A DNA stretch of 64,000 nucleotides from Paramagnetospirillum magnetotacticum MS-1. Its GTDB lineage: Bacteria > Pseudomonadota > Alphaproteobacteria > Rhodospirillales > Magnetospirillaceae. The stretch is from the NCBI RefSeq assembly GCF_000829825.1, contig NZ_JXSL01000035.1, positions 38,811-102,810 on the forward strand, read 5' to 3'. The notes beneath the pieces are model-generated. The model was not told the origin of the DNA, searched no databases, and saw nothing but the letters and a program-made list of their open reading frames with translations. Of this stretch, positions 55,764-64,000 are shown piece by piece (position 1 is the first letter of the stretch; each line of letters begins with the position of its first letter). A program made the position numbers and the translations under genes.

Positions 55764-56105
55764 TTATCCTAATTGACGGTGCTGCCCATCTCTAGAGGAA
55801 CAGTACCGCTTGTGGTGAAGTTCTGATGCCATGTTGCGGAAAATCTTTCCGCAGGAATCGCAAAAGAACAGATGAACGAGGGAGGGCAGTGATTTCCGGC
55901 ATCCGATTTCACTGAGTGTACGGCTGCCACGAACTGCGGCGAGTTTCGCAGGGTTTTGGCCGAGAATGGCACGCATCGACTGCGTAATGTCCTCATTCAA
56001 ATCGAAGAGCTTATCGCCGAAAATCCCATTCCTGCGCGACCATGCGATCACGACTTTTGATGCAAGCCACGCCAGTTCTTCCTCATCCATGGGACACCGC
56101 TGCAT
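55764..56105 (-). CDS. Zinc-finger-like small protein (cargo)
   Basis: 113 residues. The C-terminal part CDSCGKIFRN...HHKRYC is a C2H2/C-like finger; the N-terminal half is helical (EEELAWLASKVVIAWSR). It is not MucR, whose core differs. It may regulate the minus-strand cargo operon, which it ends. Start is uncertain: ATG at 56105 or 56090. Confidence 0.6.
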   Translation of the reverse strand: MQRCPMDEEELAWLASKVVIAWSRRNGIFGDKLFDLNEDITQSMRAILGQNPAKLAAVRGSRTLSEIGCRKSLPSLVHLFFCDSCGKIFRNMASELHHKRYCSSRDGQHRQLG

Positions 56106-56129
56106 CCTAGATATGGAACGAGTGCAACA

Positions 56130-56318
56130 TTATGTGATGGGTTCAGCCGCACCGGACAACTTGCGGCAGACATAGAAACCGCCCGCAGCGGTCACCAGTG
56201 ACAAGCCGATCAAGACACCGACACCCATGCTGGCGCTCAAGATCAGGATGGCGGCTTTGCCCAAGCCTGGAGCACTTGCGGCAGCGATTTTCGATCCAGT
56301 CACGGTGCTTGTGATCAT
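56130..56318 (-). CDS. One-TM glycine-rich small protein (cargo)
   Basis: 62 residues, GGGAGG before the ATG. Composition and layout (Ala/Gly-rich lead, hydrophobic GVGVLIGLSLVTAAGGFY, then a basic CRK) resemble the membrane-anchored ends of the two LG-repeat proteins in the same operon, but without an LG repeat. It is likely an inner-membrane or vesicle-membrane peptide. Confidence 0.65.
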   Translation of the reverse strand: MITSTVTGSKIAAASAPGLGKAAILILSASMGVGVLIGLSLVTAAGGFYVCRKLSGAAEPIT

Positions 56319-56340
56319 GATATCCTCCCAACCCTCTGAT

Positions 56341-57144
56341 TTAGCGAAGAGCCTCCAGGATCGGATCGTCTTCGCCGCGCGAGCGCCTAGCTTTTTTAGG
56401 GCGTTTGACCATGCTGGTAGGCTTACTCGTTTTCACACTCGACCATGTCGCCGTTGTTCGTTGCAAAACGCTCCAAAGCTTGAGAAATAGACTTTCCCGA
56501 CCGTCCCAAAGGGTGGCGGTTTGCTTGTGATACTGAACCTGGGACATCTGTGGGCTGGAGGGTAGATGGGCCGAGGAGCTTTCTTCGCCAACGCTCATGC
56601 CCGATTGGTGTGGTGAGTTATCCGCCACTTTATCCACAATTTGGTCCAGCGAGCTGGCGGCGATCATCAGGTCTGCGACTAAATCAATGTCCCAATCGGA
56701 GTTCCAGGCCGCCCTGGCTTTAGCCACCTCCAGATGAAGTGACAGCATGGCGAAGCTCTTTTCGGAAACCTCGGTCAGACTGTCCGTCCAACCCTCCGTT
56801 TCCCCATAAAGTAGGGCCGCTTCAAAAGCCGTCGCAAAGCATGCCAAATCCGTTAGGGCGTGGACGGTTGCACCATTGGCCATGAAACGAATGATGCTAC
56901 TTGGTGGGCTTTCGAGATGGGCATTTGCTGATGAACGGTATGCATTCAGACCAGCTTCAACCTTGGGCATGAGCGCGAGGCATTCATCAATGAATGTGCC
57001 TCGATCCCCACGCTCTACGTCGTTGTCTTTCCGCTCCGATGGGGGCGTGACAATGCTTGAACACGCAGCAGCGCAGGGTATTTCACCTGATGCATTGGAA
57101 CAGGGGCTTGTCCGCTTTCGGCCTTTTTGAGGGACATTAGTCAC
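56341..57144 (-). CDS. DGRESLFLK-motif protein (cargo)
   Basis: 267 residues from a GTG with AGGAGG about 13 bases upstream. Residues 50-180 are helical; near residue 210 lies HKQTATLWDGRESLFLKLW, which matches the phaC-linked protein at 9704-10132. The tail is basic (KTSKPTSMVKRPKKARR). It follows the MamD-like gene on the same strand by about 80 bases. The shared motif is the only link to a possible function. Confidence 0.7.
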   Translation of the reverse strand: MTNVPQKGRKRTSPCSNASGEIPCAAACSSIVTPPSERKDNDVERGDRGTFIDECLALMPKVEAGLNAYRSSANAHLESPPSSIIRFMANGATVHALTDLACFATAFEAALLYGETEGWTDSLTEVSEKSFAMLSLHLEVAKARAAWNSDWDIDLVADLMIAASSLDQIVDKVADNSPHQSGMSVGEESSSAHLPSSPQMSQVQYHKQTATLWDGRESLFLKLWSVLQRTTATWSSVKTSKPTSMVKRPKKARRSRGEDDPILEALR

Positions 57145-57222
57145 AGACCAACGTCCTCCTGTTCATACCGAGCTTACGCCGCACGAAGTGTGATCACGTA
57201 AGGGGTAAGCATATCGTCCTGC

Positions 57223-58239
57223 CTAAGCCATCACTGCGTCCGAAATCGCGTCATCAACCTCGGACGTTGTCGAGGTGGTCCGGGCCTTGCGGTAGCGGTA
57301 AATGCCGTAACCGGCTGCGGCGATGACGCCACCCAGGATGACAGGACCAGCAGCGCCGAGTCCCAAACCAAGGCCCAAGCTCATGCCGGTACCAGTCCAT
57401 AGAGTGCCGACAGCGGCGGCACCCTTGGTGGCGGCGCCAGCAGCGGCACCCTTGGCAACCGAACCCGCCACAGCAGTTTTACCGGCGGTCTGCAATGCCA
57501 CAGTCTGCATGGCACCCTTGGCGGCGATTGCGGTTCCGGCCGCGCCCTTGGCGGCGACACCAGTCACAGGATTGAGAACCAGGAACTTGCTCGTCGTACC
57601 GGCCATCATCGGAGATTCGCCAATAGCGAAGGTCTTGCCGACCAGCCACGGCATTTGCCCAGCACCATGTTGAACCTTGAGGACCACCAGATCCTTCATG
57701 GTGGCAGCGGTTTCACCAACGGGCTGAAGGAAGAGCCAATTTGCGGCTCCATTCCCAGCGGCAGTGGTCTTCGCCACCATGAAAGTCTTGCCGGTCATCA
57801 TCTGGACCTGCCCGGCCTGTCTTGCGCCTTCGAGCTTCATCATGATCATGCCGTTCCCGCCGCCCTGGGTGGCGGCAGCAGTCAGACCACCAGCACCGGC
57901 AGCGCCCGCAGCAACGGCAGCGCCCTTTGCCGCGATACCGGCTTTGGGGCACAGCACAAGCCATTTGCTCACGCCATCTGCAACGAGGGGGGCTTTTCCG
58001 ATGGTAACGGTCTTGCCCACCATCCCGGACAACTGCGCGACCTGACGGGCACCCTCCAGCTTGAGGGCAACGGCCCCCTTTCCAGCGGTAGCGCCAGCGG
58101 GGTTCAGGAATAACCAGTGTCCCATTCCATTCCCAGTAGCAGTAACTTGGCCGACCGTGTAGGAATTTCCGGTCATCGACGACAGGAGAGCTGCCTGGGT
58201 GGTTCCCTCGACCTTGGCCATGATCATTTGGTCAAGCAT
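57223..58239 (-). CDS. mamD-like: MamD (Mms7)-like magnetosome protein homologue (cargo)
   Basis: 338 residues, AGGGAGC before the ATG. Four tandem repeats of about 50-70 residues have the form KxEGARQ...GKTxxxG...WLxLxP (for example KLEGARQVAQLSGMVGKTV). Near the C-terminus TGTGMSLGLGLGLGAAGPVI is the LG-repeat plus a TM helix, then YRYRKARTTSTTSE and an acidic end. This matches magnetosome protein MamD/Mms7, which sits in the magnetosome membrane and affects crystal size. A gene outside the usual magnetosome island suggests a second, mobile set. Confidence 0.85.
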   Translation of the reverse strand: MLDQMIMAKVEGTTQAALLSSMTGNSYTVGQVTATGNGMGHWLFLNPAGATAGKGAVALKLEGARQVAQLSGMVGKTVTIGKAPLVADGVSKWLVLCPKAGIAAKGAAVAAGAAGAGGLTAAATQGGGNGMIMMKLEGARQAGQVQMMTGKTFMVAKTTAAGNGAANWLFLQPVGETAATMKDLVVLKVQHGAGQMPWLVGKTFAIGESPMMAGTTSKFLVLNPVTGVAAKGAAGTAIAAKGAMQTVALQTAGKTAVAGSVAKGAAAGAATKGAAAVGTLWTGTGMSLGLGLGLGAAGPVILGGVIAAAGYGIYRYRKARTTSTTSEVDDAISDAVMA

Positions 58240-58501
58240 GCTAACAGCTCCCTAAACAATGACGCAGAGCGACAAACCGTTCTGCTGAAGATACCCCGAG
58301 TCCCTTCGGAGAGATATAGGCTGGTATGCGCATATATCATAACACGCCCCCATTCTCGCAAGCTGAGGCGAAATCTGTCCAGAGAAATTTATTGTGGATA
58401 CTGGTTTGCTCTAATAGTAAGAGGCGCTCGCAACTATGTGCGGGGGCGATCTGGCTGTGAGTTTTCCTATTTCTGGAAATAATGCTTCATGAAAAAGGGG
58501 G
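58240..58501. promoter_or_regulatory. Intergenic AT-rich region upstream of the MamD-like gene
   Basis: 260 bases, clearly AT-richer than the phage modules. It probably holds the promoter of the 58239-55764 minus-strand operon. No sigma-factor box can be assigned with certainty. No gene seen. Confidence 0.4.
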
Positions 58502-59272
58502 CTACACGTTGGCGGCAGCTTCCTTCCGCTTTCGCGCCCGAGTAGCCGCCAGCTTGGACTCTGTTGAATGCTGAAGGTCCAAAGCAGCTTTTGCCCTCCG
58601 CTTGGCGGCAGCTGCTAACTTGATGGCCTGCTTGGCATTGGCGCCAGCCGCTAATGCACGCTTCTCAGCTTCGTTGGCCTCGGCGATTAGCTTCTCGGCG
58701 GCTGCAATTTCGGCGGCAAGCTCCGCAGCCAGGGCCGCTTCATCATCAGGTGAGGATACCAGCTTTCTAAATGCTCCGTATCCTGCGGCGAAAACAGCAT
58801 CAGCCATTGACGCGACTTGGGAGACTAGTGTGGCGGTCTCTTGACCACTCTTGGTCCGAGAGCGGGGTTTGCCCTTTGGATTGGCGGCATACATCCGATA
58901 GGCCCCATACCCAGCAACGCATACGGTTCCCACAAGCAATGCAGGCCCCCAAGCGCCGAGACCTAAGCCGAGGCCGAGGCTCAGCCCTTTTCCGGAAAAT
59001 ATGGATGAAACCAGCTTGGTCCCGTTCGCGATCCCGGCTGAGGTCACGTTGATAGTTCCGGAGCCGACCCCGGTAAGGTGGGTGTAGGGGATGCTGATCT
59101 TGCCGAGAGCGATGCTGGCAGGGGCAGCCTTGGCAGCTCCAGCGCCCACCCCAGAAAGATTAGAGGGCGGGAGTACCGTCTTTCCGACAATGGCACCTAC
59201 AGACTTAACTTTCGCTGCACCAGCGCCACTTTTGAGGTGGCCGAGCTTGCCCAGGGCGTCAGGTGAACTCAT
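58502..59272 (-). CDS. Mms6/MamD-like LG-repeat membrane protein (cargo)
   Basis: 256 residues from MSSPDALGKL, GGGGATG upstream. Two short repeats resembling 'GVGAGAAKAAPASIALGK' precede SGKGLSLGLGLGLGAWGPAL, the signature of Mms6/MamD/MamG, and a TM helix ending in AYRMY. The last 110 residues are a charged, alanine-rich coiled coil (AELAAEIAAAEKLIAEANEA), which Mms6 lacks. The LG motif is thought to pack in the magnetosome membrane. The added coiled coil may replace the acidic crystal-binding tail. Confidence 0.8.
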   Translation of the reverse strand: MSSPDALGKLGHLKSGAGAAKVKSVGAIVGKTVLPPSNLSGVGAGAAKAAPASIALGKISIPYTHLTGVGSGTINVTSAGIANGTKLVSSIFSGKGLSLGLGLGLGAWGPALLVGTVCVAGYGAYRMYAANPKGKPRSRTKSGQETATLVSQVASMADAVFAAGYGAFRKLVSSPDDEAALAAELAAEIAAAEKLIAEANEAEKRALAAGANAKQAIKLAAAAKRRAKAALDLQHSTESKLAATRARKRKEAAANV

Positions 59273-59622
59273 GCAGCATCCCCAATGCTTCGGAAGGCCA
59301 TAACTACGGTGCTGTTTGCGCAAAAAGTACTAATAATTTAAAGGTTATCGTATCACGATGCCGTCAACAAGACGCCTCTTCAGAACCCATTTAAAATGGC
59401 TCATTGTGGGTCAGGTCCGCCCCTTTAAATCCGCCTGTCGGCAGGCCCTCATACAATGGGGCCAAGAGCGACCGTGATGCTCCAACTCCTGTCTTTCTGC
59501 GCCATTTCCGTTTGAAAATCCTGCTGACAGTTGCGACCACACCTCCTTTCTGCTTCTCCCCACCAATCTTTCCCAAACTCTCTGAATAGCCAGGGAATCC
59601 GCCGTCTCCGATAATCGGGGGC
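59273..59622. promoter_or_regulatory. Divergent region between cargo and head genes
   Basis: 350 bases that separate the minus-strand cargo from the plus-strand portal gene. The first 100 bases are AT-rich and suit the cargo promoter. No coding frame with family content was seen. The portal gene lacks a very strong ribosome binding site. Confidence 0.45.
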
Positions 59623-61014
59623 ATGTGGAAATCACTTCTCCGTGCCGTTGGGCTCGACCGCCGCCGCTCGTTTGACGCGGCTGGCGGTGGTCGGCGTTGG
59701 GACGGCGCCCGCACGGTGGACGGGCTCAATGGCTCGATCCAGGCCGGTGCTACCACGGCGGCACGGCGGGCCGGCTGGTACGCCCGCAACAATCCCTGGG
59801 TGTCGGCGGCGGTGCAGTCGCTGGCGGCCAATGCGGTGGGCGCCGGCATCAAGCCGCGCTCGCGCCACCCCGATGCCAAGGTCCGCGACGCCCTGCATTT
59901 GCTGTGGGACCGCTGGACGGATCGGGCCGATGCCGCCGGCCTGACCGATTTCTATGGCCTCCAGGCCCTGGCCTTCCGCGCCATGGTCGAAAGCGGTGAG
60001 AGCTTCGCCCGCCTGCGCGTTGCCGCGGACGTTTCCCCGCTGCCCCTGGCCATCGACCTGCTCGACCGCGAACAGGTGCCGCTCGACCTTCACCGCGACA
60101 TCGGGGCCGGTGCCTGCATTCGGGCCGGCATCGAGTTCAACGCCAATGGTCGCCGCGTCGCCTATCACTGCTATGCCCATCGCCCCGGCGACGCACTCGC
60201 GCCGCTGTCGCTGGACACCGTGCGCCTGCCGGCCGGCGACATGGCCCATCTGTTCCAGCCGCTGGCGCCGGGGCAGGTTCGCGGCATCACCTGGCTGGCC
60301 CCGGTGCTGCTGCGCGTCCATGAACTCGATCAGTACGAGGACGCGGCCCTGGTCAAGGCCAAGGTCGCCGCCCTGTTCACCGGCTTCATCCGCGATCCCG
60401 ACGGCACGGTGGCCGGCTTCAATGACGGCAGCGGCATCGGTGGGGTGCTCCAGGTCGGCATGGAACCGGGCAGCCTGATCCCGCTGCCGCCCGGCGCCGA
60501 CATCCAGTTCTCCGATCCGGCCGATCCCGGCGATTACGGCGCCTACACCAAGACCCACATCCGGGCCATCGCCAGCGGGCTGGGCCTGCCCTACGAGCTG
60601 GTCTCGGGCGACCTCGAGGGCGTCACCTATTCCAGCATCCGCGCCGGGCTGGTGGAGTTCCGCCGCCGCATCGAGCAGGTCCAGCACACAGTGCTGGTGC
60701 ATCAGTTCTGCCGCCCGGTGTGGGAGCGCTTCGTCCGCCTCGCCGTCCTGGCGGGCCACCTGCCCGCCGCCGGCTTCGACCGCGATCCGTCCGCCTTCCT
60801 CGCCTGCGACTGGCTGCCGCCCAAATGGGATTGGGTCGATCCTCTGAAGGACGCGCGGGCCGAGATTGAGCAGATCAAGGCGGGGCTGAAGAGCCGAGGC
60901 ATGAGCATCGCCGAACGCGGCTACGACGCAGAGGACGTGGATGCCGCCATCGCCGCCGACCGCGAGCGGGAAAAGCGCCTCGGCCTGACCATGGAGGCGC
61001 CCAACAATGGCTGA
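59623..61014 (+). CDS. Phage portal protein (lambda gpB family)
   Basis: 463 residues. TAARRAGWYARNNPWVSAAV at the N-terminus, EQVPLDLHRDI, the GIEFNANGRRVAYHCY strand, LVKAKVAALFTGFI and PYELVSGDLEGVTYSSIRAGL are typical of lambda-type portals. Twelve copies form the DNA channel and connect the head to the neck. The next gene overlaps its end by eight bases. Confidence 0.9.
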   Translation: MWKSLLRAVGLDRRRSFDAAGGGRRWDGARTVDGLNGSIQAGATTAARRAGWYARNNPWVSAAVQSLAANAVGAGIKPRSRHPDAKVRDALHLLWDRWTDRADAAGLTDFYGLQALAFRAMVESGESFARLRVAADVSPLPLAIDLLDREQVPLDLHRDIGAGACIRAGIEFNANGRRVAYHCYAHRPGDALAPLSLDTVRLPAGDMAHLFQPLAPGQVRGITWLAPVLLRVHELDQYEDAALVKAKVAALFTGFIRDPDGTVAGFNDGSGIGGVLQVGMEPGSLIPLPPGADIQFSDPADPGDYGAYTKTHIRAIASGLGLPYELVSGDLEGVTYSSIRAGLVEFRRRIEQVQHTVLVHQFCRPVWERFVRLAVLAGHLPAAGFDRDPSAFLACDWLPPKWDWVDPLKDARAEIEQIKAGLKSRGMSIAERGYDAEDVDAAIAADREREKRLGLTMEAPNNG

Positions 61015-62806
61015 CCTGATTACCCGCCGCAGCACCCTGGCTCCCGCCAGCATCGATGCTCAGGCCCGCACCGCCGAGGTGGTGTGGAGCACCGGGGCCG
61101 GTGTCCGCCGCCGCGACCTGTCCGGCCCCTACGAGGAGCGGCTGTCGCTGGCCCACGAGGCGGTGGACCTGTCGCGCCTGATCGGTGCCTCGGTGCTGGA
61201 CGCCCATCGCCAGGACGCGGTGCGCGACGTGCTGGGCACCGTCCGCTCCGCCTCGGTCGATGGCCGCGAGGGCGTGGCCCTGGTGCAATTCTCGGCCCGG
61301 CCCGAGGTGGAGCCGGTCTGGCAAGACGTGATGAGCGGCATCCTGCGCCACATCTCGGTCGGCTACACCGTCGAGCAATGGGCCGAAAGCCTGGACAAGG
61401 GCCTGCGGGTGCTGACCGCCACCCGTTGGACGCCCATCGAAATTTCCCTGGTCCCGACGCCGGCCGATCCCGGTGCCCATATCCGCATGGAGGAGAGAAT
61501 GCCCGAACCCGTCACCACCATCCCCGAAGGGGATGGTGTCCAGACCCGCGCCGCCATCAATGCCGAAATCCGCTCCGTCGCCCGCGTTGCCGGGCTGGGC
61601 CAGGATTTCGTCGATGGCCTGATCGACCGTGACGCGACCGCCGACGAGGCCCGCCGCGCCGCCTTCGCCGAACTGGCCCAGCGCAGCGCACCCATCATCC
61701 GCACCGAGCAGCCCCGCGTCGAACACGTCGCCAGCCACGACGATCCCGACACCCGTGCCCGCCAGATGGGCGAGGCGCTCTATGCCCGCATCAATCCGGC
61801 CCATGCCCTGTCGGAACCGGCCCGGCGCTACGCCTATTCCACCTGCGCCGAGATGGCGCGGGAACTGCTCACCCTGCGCGGCCATGCGGTCACCGGCCTG
61901 TCGCCCGCCGCCATGGTCACCCGCGCGCTCCACACCACCAGCGACTTCGGCATCATCCTGGGCGACACGGTGGGGCGCACCCTGCGCGCCGCCTATCAGG
62001 CCGCGCCTTCCGGCATCCGCCAACTGGGCCGCCAGACCTCGGCCCGCGACTTCCGCGCCGTCAACAAGATCATGCTGGGGGAAGCGCCCCTGCTGGAGAA
62101 GCTGGGCGAGCACGGCGAGATCAAGGCTGGCACCATGGCCGAGGCCCGCGAGGCGTACAAGATCGAGACCTGGGCGCGCAAGATCGGCATCACCCGCCAG
62201 GTGATCGTCAACGACGACCTCGACGCCTTCTCAGACCTCGCGCGGCGCATGGGCCAGGGCGCGGCCGAGACCGAGGCCCGCCTGCTGGTCGAACTGGTGG
62301 AGGCCAATTCCGGCAACGGGCCGAAGCTGTCGGACAACAAGCCGCTGTTCCATGCCGACCATGGCAACAAGGCGGGATCGGGCGCTGCCATCTCCGACAC
62401 CACCCTGTCGGCGGCCCGACTCAGCTTGCGCACCCAGAAGGGCATCGAGGATCGCGTCATCCGGGTGACGCCCAAATACCTGCTGGTGCCGCCGACCCTG
62501 GAGACCGAGGCCGAACGCTGGCTGGCCTCGGTGGCGGCAGCCAAGGCGGCCGACGTCAATCCCTTCGCCGGCTCGCTGACCATGGTGGTCGAGCCGCGCC
62601 TGTCCAGCGCCAGCCGGTGGTACGTCACCGCCGATCCTGCCGAGATCGACGGACTGGAATTCGCCTACCTCTCGGGCAGCGAGGGACCGCAGGTGGAATC
62701 CAAGTCGGGCTGGGACGTGGACGGCGTCGAGATCCGGGTGATCCTCGACTTCGGCGCTGGCTTCGTCGATCACCGCGGCTGGTACGCCAATGCGGGGGCT
62801 GCGTAA
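61007..62806 (+). CDS. Fused prohead protease and Mu-like major capsid protein
   Basis: 599 residues. Residues 1-165 are an HK97-type prohead protease (GASVLDAHRQDAVRDVLG with the catalytic His; ISVGYTVEQW with the catalytic Ser). Residues 200-599 are like the gpT-type head subunit (ITRQVIVNDDLDAFSDLARR, DNKPLFHADHGNKAG, VTPKYLLVPPTLE). Protease-scaffold-capsid fusions are known in HK97-fold phages; after assembly the protease cleaves itself off. Confidence 0.88.
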   Translation: MADLITRRSTLAPASIDAQARTAEVVWSTGAGVRRRDLSGPYEERLSLAHEAVDLSRLIGASVLDAHRQDAVRDVLGTVRSASVDGREGVALVQFSARPEVEPVWQDVMSGILRHISVGYTVEQWAESLDKGLRVLTATRWTPIEISLVPTPADPGAHIRMEERMPEPVTTIPEGDGVQTRAAINAEIRSVARVAGLGQDFVDGLIDRDATADEARRAAFAELAQRSAPIIRTEQPRVEHVASHDDPDTRARQMGEALYARINPAHALSEPARRYAYSTCAEMARELLTLRGHAVTGLSPAAMVTRALHTTSDFGIILGDTVGRTLRAAYQAAPSGIRQLGRQTSARDFRAVNKIMLGEAPLLEKLGEHGEIKAGTMAEAREAYKIETWARKIGITRQVIVNDDLDAFSDLARRMGQGAAETEARLLVELVEANSGNGPKLSDNKPLFHADHGNKAGSGAAISDTTLSAARLSLRTQKGIEDRVIRVTPKYLLVPPTLETEAERWLASVAAAKAADVNPFAGSLTMVVEPRLSSASRWYVTADPAEIDGLEFAYLSGSEGPQVESKSGWDVDGVEIRVILDFGAGFVDHRGWYANAGAA

Positions 62807-63012
62807 TGGCCGACCGCGACCAGCTTCTGGCTTGGCGGGAGGCGCTGCTGCGCGCCCGCTACGCCGGCACCCGCATTGTGGAATGCGACGGGCGCAAGGT
62901 GGAATACCGCTCCGATTCCGAGATGGCCTCGGCCCTGGCCGATCTGGAACGCCGCCTCGGCATCGCAAACCGCGTCACCCAGGTGCGGATCAATTCGAGC
63001 AAGGGAGTATGA
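62806..63012 (+). CDS. Head-tail joining protein (gpW-like)
   Basis: 68 residues; ATG overlaps the capsid stop (TAATG). LLAWREALLRARYAGTRIVE, then the RKVEYRSDSEMASALADLERRL region is the gpW pattern. gpW plugs the portal after packaging and receives the tail. It is thus the only tail-interface protein in the element, which suits an element that recruits foreign tails. Confidence 0.8.
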   Translation: MADRDQLLAWREALLRARYAGTRIVECDGRKVEYRSDSEMASALADLERRLGIANRVTQVRINSSKGV

Positions 63013-63016
63013 GACC

Positions 63017-63361
63017 ATGAAGAACTTCATCCAGAATGGCCACATGATCACCGTGCCGGCACCGACCGGGGGCGTGGTGTCGGGCCAGGGCGTGATCGTC
63101 GGGGCGCTGTTCGGCATCGCCGCCACCACCGCGCCGGAAGCGACCAATGTGGAAATCGCCACCACCGGGGTCTATGATCTGCCGAAGGCTCTGGCAACCG
63201 TGTTCGCGCTTGGTGATCGGGTGGCCTGGGACGATGCCGCCAAAGTGATCGCCCCGCCCGCTGCCGGGCTGTACCCGGTGGGCGTTGCCGTCACCGCCGC
63301 CGGCAATGGCGCGGTCACGGTGCGCGTGCGGCTGGACGGGGTGGCGACGGCAGCGGCATAA
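63017..63361 (+). CDS. DUF2190-like capsid decoration protein
   Basis: 114 residues from MKNFIQNGHMITVPAPTGG; GGGAG upstream. The GGVVSGQGVIVGALFGIAAT and TTGVYDLPKA blocks and the strand-rich end (GAVTVRVRLDG) are those of DUF2190 capsid-fibre or cement proteins. It is the last gene before attR. Confidence 0.85.
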   Translation: MKNFIQNGHMITVPAPTGGVVSGQGVIVGALFGIAATTAPEATNVEIATTGVYDLPKALATVFALGDRVAWDDAAKVIAPPAAGLYPVGVAVTAAGNGAVTVRVRLDGVATAAA

Positions 63362-63456
63362 CGGTCGCCACGCATTGACACGCCGCGCCAATGGTCGCCT
63401 GGGGATTTGTTGACATGGCGTTGACATGACTTTCCGGCCATCGCAGCCGAAGAATC

Positions 63457-63490
63457 AAAAAGCCCGCAAGTCATTGGACTTACGGGCTAA
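63457..63490 (-). terminator. Terminator after the restored tRNA-fMet
   Basis: AGCCCGCAAGTC/GACTTACGGGCT arms with a four-base loop, followed on the minus strand by TTTTT. It is brought by the element and replaces the original terminator, now at 44862. Confidence 0.75.
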
Positions 63491-63491
63491 T

Positions 63492-63569
<78 letters not shown>

Positions 63570-63668
63570 GTAAGGCGTTGGGCTTTGCGGGCCCTTAAAA
63601 GCGTTACACCGGCCTTTATGGGCCGGTGTTTTCATCGTGAAGGTTTTTCTTGTTCGTTTCCTTTGAAG

Positions 63669-63783
63669 ACCAGGCAGCGTCCTACTCTCCCGTGCCTTAA
63701 GACACAGTACCATCGGCGCAGAGGGGTTTCACGTCCGAGTTCGGGATGGGATCGGGTGGAGGGCCCTCGCTATGACCACCTGG
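63669..63783 (-). rRNA. rrf: 5S ribosomal RNA
   Basis: On the minus strand GGTGGTCATAGCGAGGG ... CCCATCCCGAACTCGG ... GAGAGTAGGACGCTGCC are conserved 5S blocks. Length about 115 bases. It lies between the 23S and tRNA-fMet genes in the usual order. Confidence 0.93.
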
Positions 63784-63874
63784 TCGTCGAAGGAAACGAA
63801 GAAGAATTTCTGATCTGATTAGTACCTTCGTGCACTGATACAAGTATTTCATGTGTCGGGCTTGCCGCTACGCA

Positions 63875-64000
63875 TGGGCGATCAAGCCGATCGAGCGATT
63901 AGTACAGCTTAGCTTCACGTGTTACCACGCTTCCACATGCTGCCTATCAACGTGGTGGTCTTCCACGGCTCTGATAGGGAAACCTGGTTTTGAGGGGAGC
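63875..64000 (-). rRNA. rrl: 23S ribosomal RNA, 3' end (partial)
   Basis: Minus-strand sequence from the window edge (GCTCCCCTCAAAACCAGG) to GTACTAATCGCTCGATCGG is the conserved 3' end of 23S rRNA. The rest lies beyond the window. The 3' boundary is approximate. Confidence 0.9.

Noticed and set aside
59632..62113. Long minus-strand frames opposite portal and capsid genes
   Set aside because: Composition and position show they mirror the codon bias of the plus-strand structural genes.

Overview
The window reads as accessory DNA of an alphaproteobacterium close to Magnetospirillum (Rhodospirillales). This rests on two LG-repeat proteins of the MamD/Mms magnetosome type (57.2-59.3 kb), a class I PHA synthase, MucR/Ros regulators, and an rrn operon end with 5S followed by tRNA-fMet. 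The genus is inferred; nothing here proves it.

Layout. 1-36 kb is a mosaic of single genes and short operons: a soluble FtsH-like ATPase-protease, an AlpA/integrase pair with two identical hairpin repeats, a MucR-HU pair, four WYL regulators across the window (one broken), an HD-hydrolase/DnaQ-type exonuclease operon, an XRE regulator with a PHA synthase, a Cas4-like/DUF2779 nuclease, a NERD-type nuclease-helicase, a two-AAA ATPase, a ClpS paralogue, a DnaB-like protein without its Walker A lysine, Sel1 repeats, a VapBC-type toxin-antitoxin pair, a second MucR-IHF pair with a cold-shock gene, a PLD-type nuclease, and a decayed BREX locus in which pglX and brxL are joined in one frame. 36-44.9 kb holds a tRNA-Thr, a Fic gene between direct repeats, an FtsZ homologue with a Tat signal peptide, two truncated ADP-ribosylglycohydrolases, and integrase fragments. 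Many junctions join two half-genes, so the region looks like repeated insertion and deletion.

44.902-63.539 kb is a discrete 18.6-kb integrated element bounded by a 47-bp direct repeat of the 3' part of tRNA-fMet. From left to right it encodes a P4-type integrase, small HTH proteins, a primase-polymerase, an SF3 helicase, a 58-bp inverted repeat likely to be the replication origin, terminase small and large subunits, then about 6 kb of cargo, then portal, fused prohead protease/major capsid protein, a gpW-like connector and a DUF2190-like decoration protein. I see no tail or lysis genes. This matches a capsid-forming phage satellite (cf-PICI-like). Its cargo, set between terminase and portal, includes a membrane-anchored coiled-coil protein, a vWA-TM-PilZ protein, a zinc-finger-like protein, a one-TM peptide, a protein carrying a DGRESLFLK motif, a four-repeat MamD homologue and an Mms6/MamD-like LG-repeat protein. 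The same DGRESLFLK motif recurs at 10.0 kb in the gene just upstream of phaC, which hints at a shared role at intracellular granules or organelles.

The right end (63.67-64.0 kb) is 5S rRNA and the 3' end of 23S rRNA, both on the minus strand, so the element sits at the end of a ribosomal operon and has rebuilt the tRNA gene it entered.
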